The notes under the pieces are model-generated. The model had not been told where the DNA came from. It saw nothing but the letters and a program-made list of their open reading frames with translations, and ran no database searches. The position numbers and the translations under genes were made by a program. Source: CAZMRW01 sp964568805 (GTDB lineage Bacteria; Pseudomonadota; Gammaproteobacteria; Methylococcales; Methylomonadaceae). From it: a stretch of DNA of 29,905 bases. How positions within the stretch are numbered: position 1 is the first letter of the stretch; the number at the start of each line of letters is the position of its first letter. Below, piece after piece: positions 8,271-14,886 of the stretch. The stretch is taken from NCBI GenBank assembly GCA_964568805.1, contig CAZMRW010000052.1, positions 1 through 29,905 of the forward strand, written 5' to 3'.

Positions 8271-8310
8271 TTAGATAATATTGATTCAATACTAATTGGA
8301 ATGGATAAGA

Positions 8311-9894
8311 ATGAGAATAATAAAAACGCTTTTGCCCAACACTGTCATCGCGGGAATCGCAGCATTTTTACTGCCACTGGGAGCGCAGGCGGCCACGGAT
8401 GATTCCCAGAAAATGCATCAACTCTATGAGGATAACTGCGCCAGTTGTCATGGTTCGGACCATGGCGGATTTCTGGCACCTGCGTTAAATTCAGAAACGC
8501 TGAAAGGACGCAGCCCGACGGCGTTGCGCACGATCATCATGTCCGGCAGCTTCGATACGCTGATGCCTCCCTTTTACGGCCGTTTATCGGATGACGACAT
8601 TCGCGGACTGGTCAAGCATCTGCAAAGCACGCCCAAACTGGATAATCCGGCCTGGACAATCGAGAACATGAAGTCCTCGTTAAAAGTTCTGATTGCCGAC
8701 GAAAGCAAGCTGCCGAACAAGCCAGTCTTTGCCATCGACGACATGGATGACATCATCGGTGTGGCTGCGCGCGGCAAATATGGCCGAGGCTCCGGTTCCA
8801 AGGCCGTGTTCATCAACAGCAAGACCCACCAGAAAGTCGGCGAAATCGAAACCGGCACTGCGGCGCATATCATCGACTATAACCCGGTCAACCCGCGCTG
8901 GGCTTATGTCAAAAACGACACCGCCGAAATTTTCAAAGTTGATTTATATTCGATGCAGGTCGTGCGCAGTATTAAAACCGGCTTCAACGGGCCGGGCCTC
9001 GGCGTGTCCCGCGACGGCAAATATCTGATGGCCGGCTCCTATGTACCTCACAACGCCGTCATCCTCAATGCCGACACGCTGGAACCTCTGAAAACCTTTG
9101 AACTGGAAGGCGTCGATCCGGACGGCAAGATGGTGACGTCCGACTCCGGCATGGTTATCGGCACGCCTTATGCCGACGTGCTTGTCATCGCGTTGGAAAA
9201 TGCCGGCCAGGTCTGGGTCGTCGATTTGAAAGACGATTTTCCTGTCACCAAGATTGAAAACGTCGGCCGCCATCTGCACGATGCCTTCCTGACGCACGGC
9301 GGCAGCAAATTAATGGTCGCGTCTTATGACGACAGCATCGTCACTGCCATCGATCTGAAAGAGCGCAAAATCATCAAGAAACTCGAAGCGGGCTGCGTGC
9401 CCCATGTCGGCGGCGGCGCGGCGGTCGAAGTCGATGGCCGCACACTGGGCTTCGGCACCAACTTCGGCGATTGTGACAAAATGGTCGTCAGCGTCTGGGA
9501 TCTGGACAAAATGGAAGTCGTCAAACAAGTGCCTGTTTCCGGCGGCACCGAATCACCGGCGGCTCACGCCAATGCCCCTTATGTTGCGGTCGATATTATT
9601 TCCAAGGACAGACGCGCTCGCACCGTTCAACTGATCGACAAGAAAACGCTGGAAGTCGCGAAAACGCTGGATGTCGGCGGCCATGCCTATTTCCCCGAAT
9701 ACAGTGCCGACGGTAAGTTCCTGTATGTCAGCGCCGGTTATAGCGGCGACGAAGTAGCTGTTTTTGATTCAACGTCAATGGCAAAAGTGGCCGCGATCCC
9801 AATGGAAAGCCCGGCAGGCATCTTCTCCCACGGCCGCGTTAAATACATCACCCGCGGCCTGTCGCCTGAAGAATCGAAAGGGGCGAAACAATGA
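8311..9894 (+). CDS. nirS: Cytochrome cd1-type nitrite reductase-like protein (divergent NirS/NirN family)
   Basis: The protein has a signal peptide (cleavage likely after AQA, residue 27), a cytochrome c domain with CASCH at 43-47 and an axial Met at 85 in LMPPF, then an eight-bladed heme d1 propeller. His186 in TAAHI matches the proximal d1 ligand. His323 (RHLHD) and His365 (VPH) are 42 residues apart, the spacing of catalytic His327 and His369 in Pseudomonas NirS. NirS reduces nitrite to nitric oxide in the periplasm. However, the c domain and the ending SPAGIF resemble NirN/NirF more than classical NirS, and 527 residues is shorter than the roughly 570 of NirS. The ATG at 8311 is preferred to TTG at 8296 because it gives a clean signal peptide. 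It heads the operon and overlaps the next gene by ATGA. The cd1 family is secure; the NirS assignment is less so. Confidence 0.7.
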   Translation: MRIIKTLLPNTVIAGIAAFLLPLGAQAATDDSQKMHQLYEDNCASCHGSDHGGFLAPALNSETLKGRSPTALRTIIMSGSFDTLMPPFYGRLSDDDIRGLVKHLQSTPKLDNPAWTIENMKSSLKVLIADESKLPNKPVFAIDDMDDIIGVAARGKYGRGSGSKAVFINSKTHQKVGEIETGTAAHIIDYNPVNPRWAYVKNDTAEIFKVDLYSMQVVRSIKTGFNGPGLGVSRDGKYLMAGSYVPHNAVILNADTLEPLKTFELEGVDPDGKMVTSDSGMVIGTPYADVLVIALENAGQVWVVDLKDDFPVTKIENVGRHLHDAFLTHGGSKLMVASYDDSIVTAIDLKERKIIKKLEAGCVPHVGGGAAVEVDGRTLGFGTNFGDCDKMVVSVWDLDKMEVVKQVPVSGGTESPAAHANAPYVAVDIISKDRRARTVQLIDKKTLEVAKTLDVGGHAYFPEYSADGKFLYVSAGYSGDEVAVFDSTSMAKVAAIPMESPAGIFSHGRVKYITRGLSPEESKGAKQ

Positions 9895-10202
9895 AGCCCT
9901 TTTTGATGGCCAGCGTATCGATCCTGGCCGTGATGACCGTCCAAAGCGTTAATGCCGCCAGTATTTATGCGGGCCAGGCGCGCGCTGCGGCGGTCTGTTC
10001 TCAATGCCACGGCATCAAATCGCCCTCCGCCGATGCGCCGTTTCCGCCGCTGGCGGGGCGCGATGCCGATTACCTGCAGTCGGCACTCAAACAATATCGC
10101 GATAAAACCCGAAAATCCGATATCATGAACGCGATTGCGGGCTCGTTGTCGGATGACGATATCGCCAATGTGGCAGCTTATTACGCCAGGCAAAAACCCT
10201 GA
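9891..10202 (+). CDS. Periplasmic class I c-type cytochrome (c553/c4-like)
   Basis: A 103-residue monoheme cytochrome with a signal peptide ending about residue 22 (VNA), a heme motif CSQCH at 36-40 and a likely axial Met79 in SDIMNAIAG. The pattern FPPLAGRDADYL followed by LSDDDIANVAAYYA is typical of c553/c4-type carriers. The start overlaps the cd1 gene stop (ATGA), which implies translational coupling. It is distinct from NirC, which follows. A plausible role is electron donor to the cd1 enzyme, taking the place NirM/c551 has in Pseudomonas; this is inferred from position. No ubiquinol-oxidising partner is encoded nearby. Confidence 0.85.
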   Translation: MKPFLMASVSILAVMTVQSVNAASIYAGQARAAAVCSQCHGIKSPSADAPFPPLAGRDADYLQSALKQYRDKTRKSDIMNAIAGSLSDDDIANVAAYYARQKP

Positions 10203-10206
10203 GAGA

Positions 10207-10512
10207 ATGAGAAAAGGACTGCTGTTGATGCTGGTTGCCTTGCCCGTATTAGCCGGCAATCCCTCGCCTGAGCGGCAGAACGAGCTTCGCAACCTGCTCA
10301 AACAGGATTGCGGAGCCTGCCATGGCTTGACTTTAAAAGGCGGCATGGGGCCTGCGTTACTGCCGGCTGCCCTGGCCGGGAAACCGGATGAGTTTTTGGC
10401 CGAGACAATCCTGAACGGACGCAAAGGAACCGCCATGCCGCCCTGGCAGCAGTTTATCAGTCATGACGAAGCGCTTTGGCTAATTGGGCTTTTACGTAAC
10501 CCTGACAAATAA
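10207..10512 (+). CDS. nirC: NirC cytochrome c55X
   Basis: A 101-residue periplasmic cytochrome with a short signal peptide (to about residue 16), CGACH at 35-39 and axial Met77 in TAMPPW. The segments ELRNLLKQDCGACHG and LTLKGGMGPALLP match the NirC/c55X family found in nir operons, where NirC can pass electrons to NirS or take part in heme d1 maturation. I chose the ATG at 10207, four bases after the preceding stop, because an upstream frame start at 10135 lies inside the previous gene and gives no signal peptide. Together with the preceding gene the operon has two monoheme cytochromes. Confidence 0.88.
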   Translation: MRKGLLLMLVALPVLAGNPSPERQNELRNLLKQDCGACHGLTLKGGMGPALLPAALAGKPDEFLAETILNGRKGTAMPPWQQFISHDEALWLIGLLRNPDK

Positions 10513-10530
10513 AACAAATCTATCGGGTGG

Positions 10531-10546
10531 GCCGCAACCCTGCGGC
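10531..10546. repeat. Hairpin in the nirC-nirF gap
   Basis: GCCGCA and TGCGGC form a 6-bp stem around ACCC in the only sizeable gap of the operon (80 bases). Outer GGTG/CACC bases could extend it imperfectly. It may be a degraded dispersed repeat or a message-processing element; there is no U-run. Confidence 0.4.
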
Positions 10547-10592
10547 ACCGCCATGATGCAACGGCGCACCCTGCAAAACCTGACCATTCCAT

Positions 10593-11756
10593 ATGTTAAA
10601 ACTACTCCCCATCCTGGGCTTACTGTTTTCGTTCGGCATCCTGGCTGAACCTCGCGCCACCGGCGATCTGGGCGTGGTCATTGAACGCGAAAGTGGCAGC
10701 ATTCTGATTGTTAATACCACCACGCACAGCCGGTTGGCCAGAATCGATCAACTGGGGGATTTGTCGCACGCTTCCGTGGTGTTTTCGCGCGATCAACGAT
10801 ACGCCTATATATTTGGCCGTGACGGCGGCCTCAGCAAAATCGATTTATTGCAGGACAAACTGGAAAAACGCATCATTCAGGCCGGCAACAGCATCGGCGG
10901 CGCGATCTCGCAGGACGGCCGCCTGGTTGCGGTCTCCAACTATACGCCCGGCGGGGTCAAGGTTTTCACCGCCGATACGCTGGAACCGGTCGCCGATATT
11001 CCGGCGGAATACGGCAACGGCCTGCGGTCCAAGGTCGTCGGTCTGGTCGATGCGCCCGGACAGCGATTCGTCTTCAGTTTGTTCGATGCCGGAGAAATCT
11101 GGACAGTAGATGTCAAAAATCCGGAAACATCCGTCATTGAAAAACTCAAAGGCATCGGCAAACAGCCCTACGACGCCCTGATGTCGCCCGATGGCCGCTA
11201 TTATATCGCCGGACTGTTCGGCGAAAACGGTTTGTCGCTGCTGGATTTGTGGCACCCGGAAAACGGCGCCAAGCGCATATTGCCCGACTACGGAAAAAAC
11301 GATGAAAAGTTGCCGGTCTATAAAATGCCGCATCTTGAGGGCTGGGCCGTCGCCGGCGATTACGTTTTTGTTCCGGCCATCGGCAAACATGAAGTTCTCG
11401 TCATCGACAAACGCAACTGGCAATTGGTCAAGGCGATTCCGGTACCGGGACAGCCTGTATTCGTCATTGCGAGGCCTGATGCGCGCCAGATCTGGGTTAA
11501 CTTTGCTTTTCCCGATAACAATCAATTGCAAATTATCGATGCCAAAGACCTGTCGTTAAGCAAACTGCTGATGCCCGGCAAAGGCGTACTGCATATGGAA
11601 TTCACGCCGCGCGGCGAACAGGTCTGGGCTGCGCTGCGGGATGACAATCAGCTGGTCATCTACGATACGGAAACCCTGCGGGAAGTCGCCCGCTTGCCGG
11701 CGCAAAAGCCCAACGGCATCTTCTTCAGTGCAAGGGCGCATAAAATAGGCTTATAA
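10593..11756 (+). CDS. nirF: Heme d1 biosynthesis protein NirF
   Basis: NirF acts late in heme d1 assembly in the periplasm, on a decarboxylated siroheme-derived intermediate, and is structurally a d1-type beta-propeller without a cytochrome c domain. The 387-residue product has a signal peptide (to about residue 18), then propeller repeats with TGDLGVVIERESGSILIV, FSRDQRYAYIFGRDGG, LEGWAVAGDY and a final KPNGIFFSAR. It is in its usual place between nirC and nirD. Its stop is two bases before the nirD ATG. Full length and no missing blade were seen. Confidence 0.93.
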   Translation: MLKLLPILGLLFSFGILAEPRATGDLGVVIERESGSILIVNTTTHSRLARIDQLGDLSHASVVFSRDQRYAYIFGRDGGLSKIDLLQDKLEKRIIQAGNSIGGAISQDGRLVAVSNYTPGGVKVFTADTLEPVADIPAEYGNGLRSKVVGLVDAPGQRFVFSLFDAGEIWTVDVKNPETSVIEKLKGIGKQPYDALMSPDGRYYIAGLFGENGLSLLDLWHPENGAKRILPDYGKNDEKLPVYKMPHLEGWAVAGDYVFVPAIGKHEVLVIDKRNWQLVKAIPVPGQPVFVIARPDARQIWVNFAFPDNNQLQIIDAKDLSLSKLLMPGKGVLHMEFTPRGEQVWAALRDDNQLVIYDTETLREVARLPAQKPNGIFFSARAHKIGL

Positions 11757-11758
11757 GC

Positions 11759-12217
11759 ATGCTGACACCGTTGCACAAACAGCTATTGAACGACTTTCAG
11801 CGCGATTTCCCTCTATCCGAGCGCCCTTATCGGGACATCGCCGAAACGCTTGGCGTCAGCGAGGAAGAAGTGTTATTGGCATTGGCCGAATTGAATGACC
11901 AACAGCTGATCAGCCGCATCGGTCCGATTATTCGCCCGAACCGGATCGGCGTCAGCACTTTGGTGGCGATGGCGGTGCCCGAATCGCAGTTGCAACGGGT
12001 TGCCGACATCATCACCCGCTATCCGGAAATCAACCATAATTATGAACGTGAGCATCGATTCAATCTCTGGTTTGTGGTCATCGCATCCGATCTTCGCCAT
12101 TTGAGCAAGGTCATTAACTCGATTGAGCGGGAAACCGGATACAAAACCTTGCAACTGCCGTTGCTCAACGATTTTTTTATCGATCTGGGTTTTAAGCTGG
12201 ATTTGACACATGCTTGA
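11759..12217 (+). CDS. nirD: Siroheme decarboxylase subunit NirD
   Basis: NirD, L, G and H are Lrp/AsnC-like proteins that together decarboxylate siroheme to didecarboxysiroheme, the second step of heme d1 synthesis. This 152-residue protein has an N-terminal winged-helix-like part (residues 5-60, with SRIGPIIRP) and a RAM-like C-terminal part with HNYEREHRFNLWF at 93-105, the conserved stretch of the short subunits. It is the first of four homologues in a row, and the order together with the short length supports D. It overlaps the next gene by 8 bases. DNA-binding regulation is not implied; these members are enzymes. Confidence 0.9.
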   Translation: MLTPLHKQLLNDFQRDFPLSERPYRDIAETLGVSEEEVLLALAELNDQQLISRIGPIIRPNRIGVSTLVAMAVPESQLQRVADIITRYPEINHNYEREHRFNLWFVVIASDLRHLSKVINSIERETGYKTLQLPLLNDFFIDLGFKLDLTHA

Positions 12218-12719
12218 TCTGCGCGACCGTCAACTGCTGGCGGAGATTCAACTGGGCCTGCCGCTGTGTTCCAGACCCTACCAGCAGATAGGTGTCAACA
12301 TCGACATGCCTGAAGCCGAGGTGATCGAGCGTTTAACCCGGCTTAAACAGCGTGGCCTGATCAAACGCATGGGCGTCATCGTCAAACACCGACCACTAGG
12401 TTACCGCGCCAATGCCATGGTCGTCTGGAATATACCCGATGAAAAGGTGAAACAGTTGGGCGGACGCATCAGCCAGTTTTCGTTTGTGACCCTGTGTTAT
12501 CAACGCCCGAGACAACCCGAATGGCCTTACAACCTGTATTGCATGATACACGGCAAAGACAGGAATACCGTGCTGACACAACTGGAGCAGTTGACCAGCG
12601 ACTGCGGATTAGCCGATTTTGCCACGGAAATTTTGTTCAGCCGCCGTTGCTTTAAGCAGCGCGGTGCCGTATATCTTCACTCGCCCCCTGCTTTTCAGAC
12701 AGGTTTGGCAAATGGATGA
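12210..12719 (+). CDS. nirL: Siroheme decarboxylase subunit NirL
   Basis: A 169-residue AsnC/Lrp-fold subunit of the siroheme decarboxylase. It has the longer-type signature: IKRMGVIVKHRPLGYRANAM (51-70), VVWNIPDE, and a C-terminal core with CYQRP at 96-100 and WPYNLYCMIHG at 105-115, then a tail with RRCFKQRG. It pairs with NirD by gene order and by an 8-base overlap at each end, which suggests coupled translation and a fixed subunit ratio. The L label rests on position and length relative to the Pseudomonas order D-L-G-H. Confidence 0.88.
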   Translation: MLDLRDRQLLAEIQLGLPLCSRPYQQIGVNIDMPEAEVIERLTRLKQRGLIKRMGVIVKHRPLGYRANAMVVWNIPDEKVKQLGGRISQFSFVTLCYQRPRQPEWPYNLYCMIHGKDRNTVLTQLEQLTSDCGLADFATEILFSRRCFKQRGAVYLHSPPAFQTGLANG

Positions 12720-13155
12720 CATCGACCGCCGCATCATCAATGCCCTGCAGTCGGGATTTCCGGTGTGCGCCAGACCTTACCTGCAAGCGGCGCTAGAGCT
12801 GGATCTGGGCGAGCACGAACTGATTGACCGGCTGCAGACGCTGTTACAACAAGGCATCCTGAGCCGTTTCGGGCCGCTTTATCATGCCGAGTTGATGGGC
12901 GGCGCCTTAACCCTGGCTGCGGTAAAGGCTCCGGAGGACCGATTCGACGAAGTCGCCGAGATCATTAATGCCTTCCCTGAAGTGGCGCATAATTATGCCC
13001 GCAACCATGAACTCAACATGTGGTTCGTCATTGCTACCGAAACCCCTGATCAACTCAAGCAAACCCTGATTGCCATCGCCCGGCAAACAGGACTGGAAGT
13101 CTATGATATGCCCAAGATAACCGAATATTTTGTCGGATTGAAACTGGAAGCCTGA
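12712..13155 (+). CDS. nirG: Siroheme decarboxylase subunit NirG
   Basis: A 147-residue short-type subunit, closely parallel to NirD: SRFGPLYH in the wing and HNYARNHELNMWF at 93-105. The ATG at 12712 is chosen because the longer frame beginning at 12619 is inside nirL and adds residues unlike any family member, while from 12712 the product begins MDDIDRRIINALQ as expected. It overlaps nirL by 8 bases and nirH through TGATG. The repeated short-long-short-long pattern D-L-G-H looks like an old duplication of a two-subunit enzyme. Confidence 0.88.
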   Translation: MDDIDRRIINALQSGFPVCARPYLQAALELDLGEHELIDRLQTLLQQGILSRFGPLYHAELMGGALTLAAVKAPEDRFDEVAEIINAFPEVAHNYARNHELNMWFVIATETPDQLKQTLIAIARQTGLEVYDMPKITEYFVGLKLEA

Positions 13156-13676
13156 TGTTTGCTTTGGACGAAATCGACCTAAAGATCATGCGTGCGACTC
13201 AGGCCGGACTGCCGTTAACCGCCCTGCCCTATCACACAATTGCCGAACAGCTGGCGTTGACTGCCGATGAGGTCATGGCGCGCCTGACCAGGATGCAGCA
13301 GCATGGCGTGATCCGCCGCATCGGCGCCATTCCCAATCATTATAAACTCGGCTACCGCTATAACGGCATGACGGTCTGGAATATCCCGGACGAAAAAATA
13401 GACGAGTTCGGACAACAAGTCGGACGGCTGGATTTTGTCAGCCATTGTTACCATCGGCCCCGGCATCTGCCGTTTTGGCCCTACAACCTGTTCGCGATGG
13501 TGCATGGTAAAAGTCAGGACGACGTGGACCAGCAGATTCAACGGATTGCCGATATACTCGGTGATTACAATCAGGGTTCCGATGTTCTCTACAGTACGAA
13601 AATTTTGAAGAAAACCGGTTTTCGCAGCCAGCAAGACGGCAACCCAACGACCCTGGCGCCCCACCGCTCCGACTAA
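13155..13676 (+). CDS. nirH: Siroheme decarboxylase subunit NirH
   Basis: A 173-residue long-type subunit parallel to NirL, with IRRIGAIPNHYKLGYRYNGM, VWNIPDEK, CYHRPR at 98-103 and FWPYNLFAMVHG. The final KKTGFRSQQDG resembles the NirL/NirH tail. The start codon overlaps the nirG stop (TGATG). With NirD, L and G it makes up the siroheme decarboxylase step; all four subunits are intact, so this step should be functional if siroheme is supplied. Confidence 0.88.
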   Translation: MFALDEIDLKIMRATQAGLPLTALPYHTIAEQLALTADEVMARLTRMQQHGVIRRIGAIPNHYKLGYRYNGMTVWNIPDEKIDEFGQQVGRLDFVSHCYHRPRHLPFWPYNLFAMVHGKSQDDVDQQIQRIADILGDYNQGSDVLYSTKILKKTGFRSQQDGNPTTLAPHRSD

Positions 13677-13696
13677 AGACATCTAATCATTACACC

Positions 13697-14842
13697 ATGT
13701 TCAGATTAAGCTACTTCATGCGGGAACTGCTAAACCCGACGCCGTTGAAACCCGCTCGAAAACCAGCTGCGCCGGTTGTCATCTGGAATTTGATCCGCCG
13801 CTGCAACCTGACCTGCAAACACTGCTACACGACGTCTGCCGATATCGATTTCCCGGGAGAATTGAGCACCCCGGAAATCTATGCGGTCATGGATGACTTG
13901 AAAAACTTTAAGGTGCCGGTGCTGATTTTATCGGGCGGCGAGCCGCTGTTGCACCCTGATATTTTCGATATTTCCCGCCGCGCCAAAAACATGGGTTTCT
14001 ATGTCGCCTTATCCAGCAACGGCACAAAGATTTCCGAGGCCAATATTGATCAGATCGCCGATATCGATTATCAATACATCGGTGTCAGCCTGGACGGCAT
14101 CAAAGACACACACGACCGCTTCCGCCGGGTGCAGGGATCGTTTGATCAAGCCCTGCACGGTATCGATCTGTGTCTCGAAAAAGGCATCAAAGTCGGCATC
14201 CGCTTCACCTTGACGCAGGATAATGCCCATGATTTCCCGGGCTTGTTGACATTGATGGACGATAAAAATATCGACAAATTTTATTTATCGCATCTGAACT
14301 ATGGCGGACGCGGCAATAAAAACCGGAAAGACGACGCCCATTATGCGATGACCCGGCAAACCATGGATTTATTGTTTGACACCTGCTATGACTGGCTTAA
14401 AGCCGGAAAAGACCGCGAATTTGTCACCGGAAACAATGATGCCGACGGCGTTTATTTCCTGCACTGGGTGACCCGACATTTTCCGGAAAAAGCCAGGCAT
14501 ATCAAAGCCAAACTGGAACAATGGGGCGGCAATGCCTCCGGCGTCAATGTCGCCAATATCGATAATCTCGGCAATGTTCATCCGGATACGTTCTGGTGGC
14601 ATTATGATCTGGGCAATGTCAGAAAGCGGGCTTTTTCAGAGATTTGGATGGATAGGTCCGATCCCTTGATGAACGGTCTCAAACAGACGCCGAGGCCTTT
14701 GGAAGGTCGCTGCGCTACGTGCCATTATCAAGCGATATGCAACGGCAATACCCGCGTCAGAGCGGCGCAAACGTCCGAAAATCCATGGGCCGAGGATCCC
14801 GGCTGCTATTTGAATAATGCTGAAATTAATCAGCCGGTCTGA
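13697..14842 (+). CDS. nirJ: Radical SAM heme d1 synthase NirJ
   Basis: NirJ removes two propionate side chains from didecarboxysiroheme by radical chemistry, installing the oxo groups of heme d1. The 381-residue protein has the radical SAM cluster motif CNLTCKHC (C36, C40, C43) after the typical APVVIWNLIRR, the GGEPLL motif, and a C-terminal auxiliary-cluster region with C339, C342, C348 and C370. It is the last nir gene here; no nirE or nirN follows. The next gene is convergent, so the operon ends near 14842, though no strong intrinsic terminator is visible in the 44-base gap. Confidence 0.93.
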   Translation: MFRLSYFMRELLNPTPLKPARKPAAPVVIWNLIRRCNLTCKHCYTTSADIDFPGELSTPEIYAVMDDLKNFKVPVLILSGGEPLLHPDIFDISRRAKNMGFYVALSSNGTKISEANIDQIADIDYQYIGVSLDGIKDTHDRFRRVQGSFDQALHGIDLCLEKGIKVGIRFTLTQDNAHDFPGLLTLMDDKNIDKFYLSHLNYGGRGNKNRKDDAHYAMTRQTMDLLFDTCYDWLKAGKDREFVTGNNDADGVYFLHWVTRHFPEKARHIKAKLEQWGGNASGVNVANIDNLGNVHPDTFWWHYDLGNVRKRAFSEIWMDRSDPLMNGLKQTPRPLEGRCATCHYQAICNGNTRVRAAQTSENPWAEDPGCYLNNAEINQPV

Positions 14843-14886
14843 AGTTGCCGGTCAAGCAGTCGCAAATTCCGACATTCAACGTTCGA

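Larger units (their letters stand above)
7818..8310. other. Gene-poor stretch before the nir operon
   Basis: About 490 bases without a supported gene. It holds a REP-like palindrome (7880-7905) and a 125-codon minus-strand frame without a usual start (7896-8270). The nir promoter must lie here, but I find only weak -35/-10 candidates near 8253-8281 (TTGAGA and GATAAT, 15 bases apart) and no FNR/DNR box matching TTGAT-N4-ATCAA. Confidence 0.5.

Noticed and set aside
8253..8300. FNR/DNR-type box before the nir operon
   Set aside because: TTGATTCAA at 8281-8289 and TTGAG near 8253 contain half sites, but none keeps TTGAT-N4-ATCAA spacing.
8296..8310. TTG start for the cd1 gene
   Set aside because: It adds MEWIR before a complete signal peptide; the ATG at 8311 is the better start.
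10135..10206. Longer start for nirC
   Set aside because: This stretch is inside the preceding cytochrome gene in another frame and would bury the signal peptide.
10845..11531. 228-codon minus-strand frame inside nirF
   Set aside because: Antisense shadow of a well-conserved nirF.
12619..12711. Longer start for nirG
   Set aside because: The added residues lie within nirL in another frame and are unlike the family.
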